A stretch of 64,000 bases of DNA, from positions 3,372,501 to 3,436,500 of the forward strand of contig NZ_AP027142.1 in NCBI RefSeq assembly GCF_027925385.1, in the 5' to 3' direction. Numbering within the stretch: the stretch's first letter is position 1; the number at the start of each line of letters is the position of its first letter. This document shows positions 61,749 to 64,000 of the stretch, in pieces. A program made the translations under genes and the position numbers. Below the pieces are notes generated by a model. It did no database searches. It was not told where the DNA came from and saw only the letters and a list, made by a program, of their open reading frames with translations. The stretch comes from Methylocystis iwaonis (GTDB lineage: Bacteria > Pseudomonadota > Alphaproteobacteria > Rhizobiales > Beijerinckiaceae).

Positions 61749-61765
61749 TTAGCTAGCTTAGCTAA
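61749..61765. promoter_or_regulatory. inverted repeat upstream of the toxin-antitoxin genes, likely operator
   Basis: TTAGCTA and TAGCTAA form 7-bp arms around GCT, 10 bp before the antitoxin start; Phd/VapB antitoxins usually bind such a palindrome and repress their own operon. Confidence 0.55.
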
Positions 61766-61775
61766 GGGGGCTTCC

Positions 61776-62024
61776 TTGCTGGTCAATATCCATAAGGCGA
61801 AAACGCAGCTTTCGAAGCTGATCGAAGCCGCGCTCGCTGGCGAGGACGTGATCATCGCCAGGGGCGACAAGCCGGTCGTTCGGCTCGTCGCGATGGAGCA
61901 AGGCGCATTCAAGATCGGCTTGCTGAGGGACAAGAAGCTCGGGTCCGGGCCGGATTTTCTTCAGCCGCTCGATGAGGAAGAGCTTGGTCTTTGGGAGGGC
62001 GGCGGGCCGTCACAAGCGTTCTGA
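61776..62024 (+). CDS. antitoxin, Phd/YefM family (VapB-type partner)
   Basis: An 82-residue protein. No ATG precedes the conserved start, so TTG 61776 (after AAGGGGG) or CTG 61779 is used: LVNIHKAKTQLSKLIEAALAGEDVIIARGDKPVVRLV is the DNA-binding part of Phd/YefM antitoxins. The C-terminal part (DFLQPLDEEELGLWEGG) is acidic and would wrap the toxin. Its stop overlaps the toxin start region. Confidence 0.85.
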   Translation: MLVNIHKAKTQLSKLIEAALAGEDVIIARGDKPVVRLVAMEQGAFKIGLLRDKKLGSGPDFLQPLDEEELGLWEGGGPSQAF

Positions 62025-62404
62025 GCGCCGTTCTGCTCGACACGCATGCGTGGGCATGGAGCCTGACGGACGATCCGCGGCTCTCCGAAGCGGCGCGTCG
62101 GGCGATCGGATCGGCGGGCGTGGTCTATGTGAGCCCGATCACTTTCTATGAAATCGCCCAAAAGGTGCGGCTCGGCAAATGGCCCCAAATGGAGCCACAT
62201 ATCGGGTCCCTGCCTGATCTGCTCCTCGAACAGGGCGGTCGCGCGGCCCGGTTTGACCCCGTTGTCTGCACTTTAGCGGGCACGATGGATTGGGCGCATC
62301 GCGATCCCTTCGACCGGCTGATCGCAGCGACAGCGATACTGGACAGGCTGACGCTCGTTTCCGCCGATCCGGCGTTCGACGGCGTCTTACCGCGCCTTTG
62401 GTAA
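62021..62404 (+). CDS. VapC-like PIN-domain toxin
   Basis: A protein of about 127 residues. No ATG is available near the conserved start LSAVLLDTHAW; CTG 62021 overlaps the antitoxin stop, and TTG 61991 is the longer alternative. PIN-domain acidic residues are visible: LLDTHAWAW (first Asp), SPITFYEIAQK (Glu), HRDPFDRLIAATAI (Asp) and VSADPAFD (last Asp). It is a typical RNase toxin counteracted by the upstream protein. Confidence 0.85.
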   Translation: MSAVLLDTHAWAWSLTDDPRLSEAARRAIGSAGVVYVSPITFYEIAQKVRLGKWPQMEPHIGSLPDLLLEQGGRAARFDPVVCTLAGTMDWAHRDPFDRLIAATAILDRLTLVSADPAFDGVLPRLW

Positions 62405-62518
62405 AAAAGCCGGCGAAACAGGCCCCTTCCTTGCGCCTTCCGCATAGTGTAGAAGCCGCCTAGGGATTAGGCGTCGAGCCCGGCCAGGCCGCGGCTCCGC
62501 TCGGGAAGAAGGTCGAAA

Positions 62519-63223
62519 ATGCAGCAGGTCATTATCGCGATCCACCTGATGGTGGTGACGGCGCTCGTTATCCTCGTTCTTTATCAAAAGTCCGAGGGGG
62601 GCGCGCTCGGCATGGGCGGCAGCGGCGTCTTCACCGGACGCGGCCAGGCCAATGCGCTCACCCGCGCGACCGGCATTCTCGCGACGATCTTCTTCCTCAC
62701 CAGCATTGCGCTGACCGTGCTGCCGGCCTGGGAACGCCGCGCCGCGGGCGGCGACGACTGGACCAAGGCGATCGACCAGGGCGACATCAAGCTCAAGGAA
62801 GTGAAGCCCGGCGAGAAGGCGCCGGAGGCCGGGAAAGACTCGGTCTTCGAGCAGCTCCAGCGCGCCCAGCAGAAGCGCCAGCAGAGCACGCCGGTCGCTC
62901 CGGCCGAGGAAAAGCCGGCCCTCCGCCCGTCGCAGGAGCCGCCGAAGGCCGAGGCCCCGAAGTCCGAGCCGGCGACGGAAGCCCCCAAGACTGAGGCTCC
63001 GAAGGCCGAGGCTCCGAAGAACGAAGCGCCGGCCGCGGAAGCGCCCAAGGCCCCGGAGGCGACCAAGTCCGAAGCGCCGGCTCCCGCCGAGGCTCCGAAA
63101 GCTGAGGCTCCCAAGCCCGAGACCGCCGCGCCGGAAGCGCCCAAGGCCTCGGACGCGACCAAGGCCGAGACGCCCGCCGACAAGCCGTCGGCCCCGACGC
63201 AGTGGAAGTCGCCTACCCAATAA
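62519..63223 (+). CDS. secG: preprotein translocase subunit SecG with long Ala/Pro/Lys/Glu tail
   Basis: A 234-residue SecG. The two-helix core (1-72) has VIIAIHLMVVTALVILVLYQ, GGALGMGGSG and ATGILATIFFLTSIALTVLP. The remaining 160 residues are an Ala/Pro/Lys/Glu repeat (EAPKAEAPKxE type) far longer than in E. coli SecG (110 residues), typical of alphaproteobacteria. It sits before pyrG, as in many Rhizobiales. Confidence 0.92.
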   Translation: MQQVIIAIHLMVVTALVILVLYQKSEGGALGMGGSGVFTGRGQANALTRATGILATIFFLTSIALTVLPAWERRAAGGDDWTKAIDQGDIKLKEVKPGEKAPEAGKDSVFEQLQRAQQKRQQSTPVAPAEEKPALRPSQEPPKAEAPKSEPATEAPKTEAPKAEAPKNEAPAAEAPKAPEATKSEAPAPAEAPKAEAPKPETAAPEAPKASDATKAETPADKPSAPTQWKSPTQ

Positions 63224-63320
63224 GCGCGCGGCTCCTTCACACAGACGACACGCAACTCCGCTGGGGAAGACTGCTTCCCCGGCGCAATCAGCGCTATCAA
63301 AATCCACCGAAAGGCGTTAG

Positions 63321-64000
<680 letters not shown>

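Overview
The window looks like chromosomal DNA of a GC-rich alphaproteobacterium of the Hyphomicrobiales (Rhizobiales), most likely a Methylocystis/Methylosinus-type methylotroph. The evidence is an Irr-type Fur regulator, a complex I NDUFA9-family protein, methylmalonyl-CoA mutase, a secG-pyrG pair, an Omp25-like porin and the typical alphaproteobacterial intergenic palindromes. The genus is an inference from gene content, not from a marker gene.

Layout. (1) 1-6842: an eight-gene minus-strand operon of exported proteins. It holds a planctomycete-type DUF1549/DUF1553 cytochrome protein, a Tat-exported DUF1501 protein, a cupredoxin, a class II cytochrome c, a dienelactone-hydrolase-like protein, a rhodanese-like protein with Ser at the catalytic Cys position, a peroxiredoxin and a second cytochrome c' (cut by the window edge). 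(2) 7314-29505: housekeeping and regulatory genes. These include an XRE-cupin regulator, a heme-binding GlcG/HbpS protein, response regulators, a TetR-controlled cluster with a frameshifted peroxiredoxin, scpA, leuA preceded by what looks like a leucine attenuator, lytic transglycosylase, irr, galU, galE, a PPK2-type phosphotransferase and tRNA-Leu. (3) 29461-39962: a 10.5-kb integrated element bounded by a 46-bp direct repeat of the 3' half of tRNA-Arg(CCT). It encodes integrase, a small HTH protein, a fused prohead protease/major capsid protein, a possible small terminase, a primase/helicase next to an array of GTCCCACC iterons, and a complete retron (promoter, msr-msd RNA, nucleoside-deoxyribosyltransferase-like effector, reverse transcriptase). 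No portal, large terminase or tail gene is present, so it resembles a phage satellite that carries an anti-phage retron. (4) 40102-43883: a 2210-bp IS1595-family element with 8-bp target duplications and passenger genes. It has inserted into a gene with a HEPN-like RNxxxH motif; one passenger is a second protein of the same type. Each copy is divergent from a small basic protein gene, with the two ATG codons overlapping in the same CATG. A KilA-N gene follows. (5) 44286-64000: an outer-membrane protein, TadG/TadE/TadE-like genes, envelope and small membrane proteins, an esterase, a 1290-bp IS4-family element inserted inside a palindromic repeat (9-bp target duplication), gloB and a cupin gene, pxpABC (5-oxoprolinase), leuB, a Phd/VapC-type toxin-antitoxin pair, secG and the start of pyrG.

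The strongest candidates for unusual biology are the retron inside the satellite, the HEPN/small-basic-protein module with overlapping divergent start codons (seen twice, once as IS cargo), the planctomycete-like periplasmic redox operon, and the predicted leuA leader peptide with four consecutive Leu codons. All calls come from reading the sequence; no database search was run.
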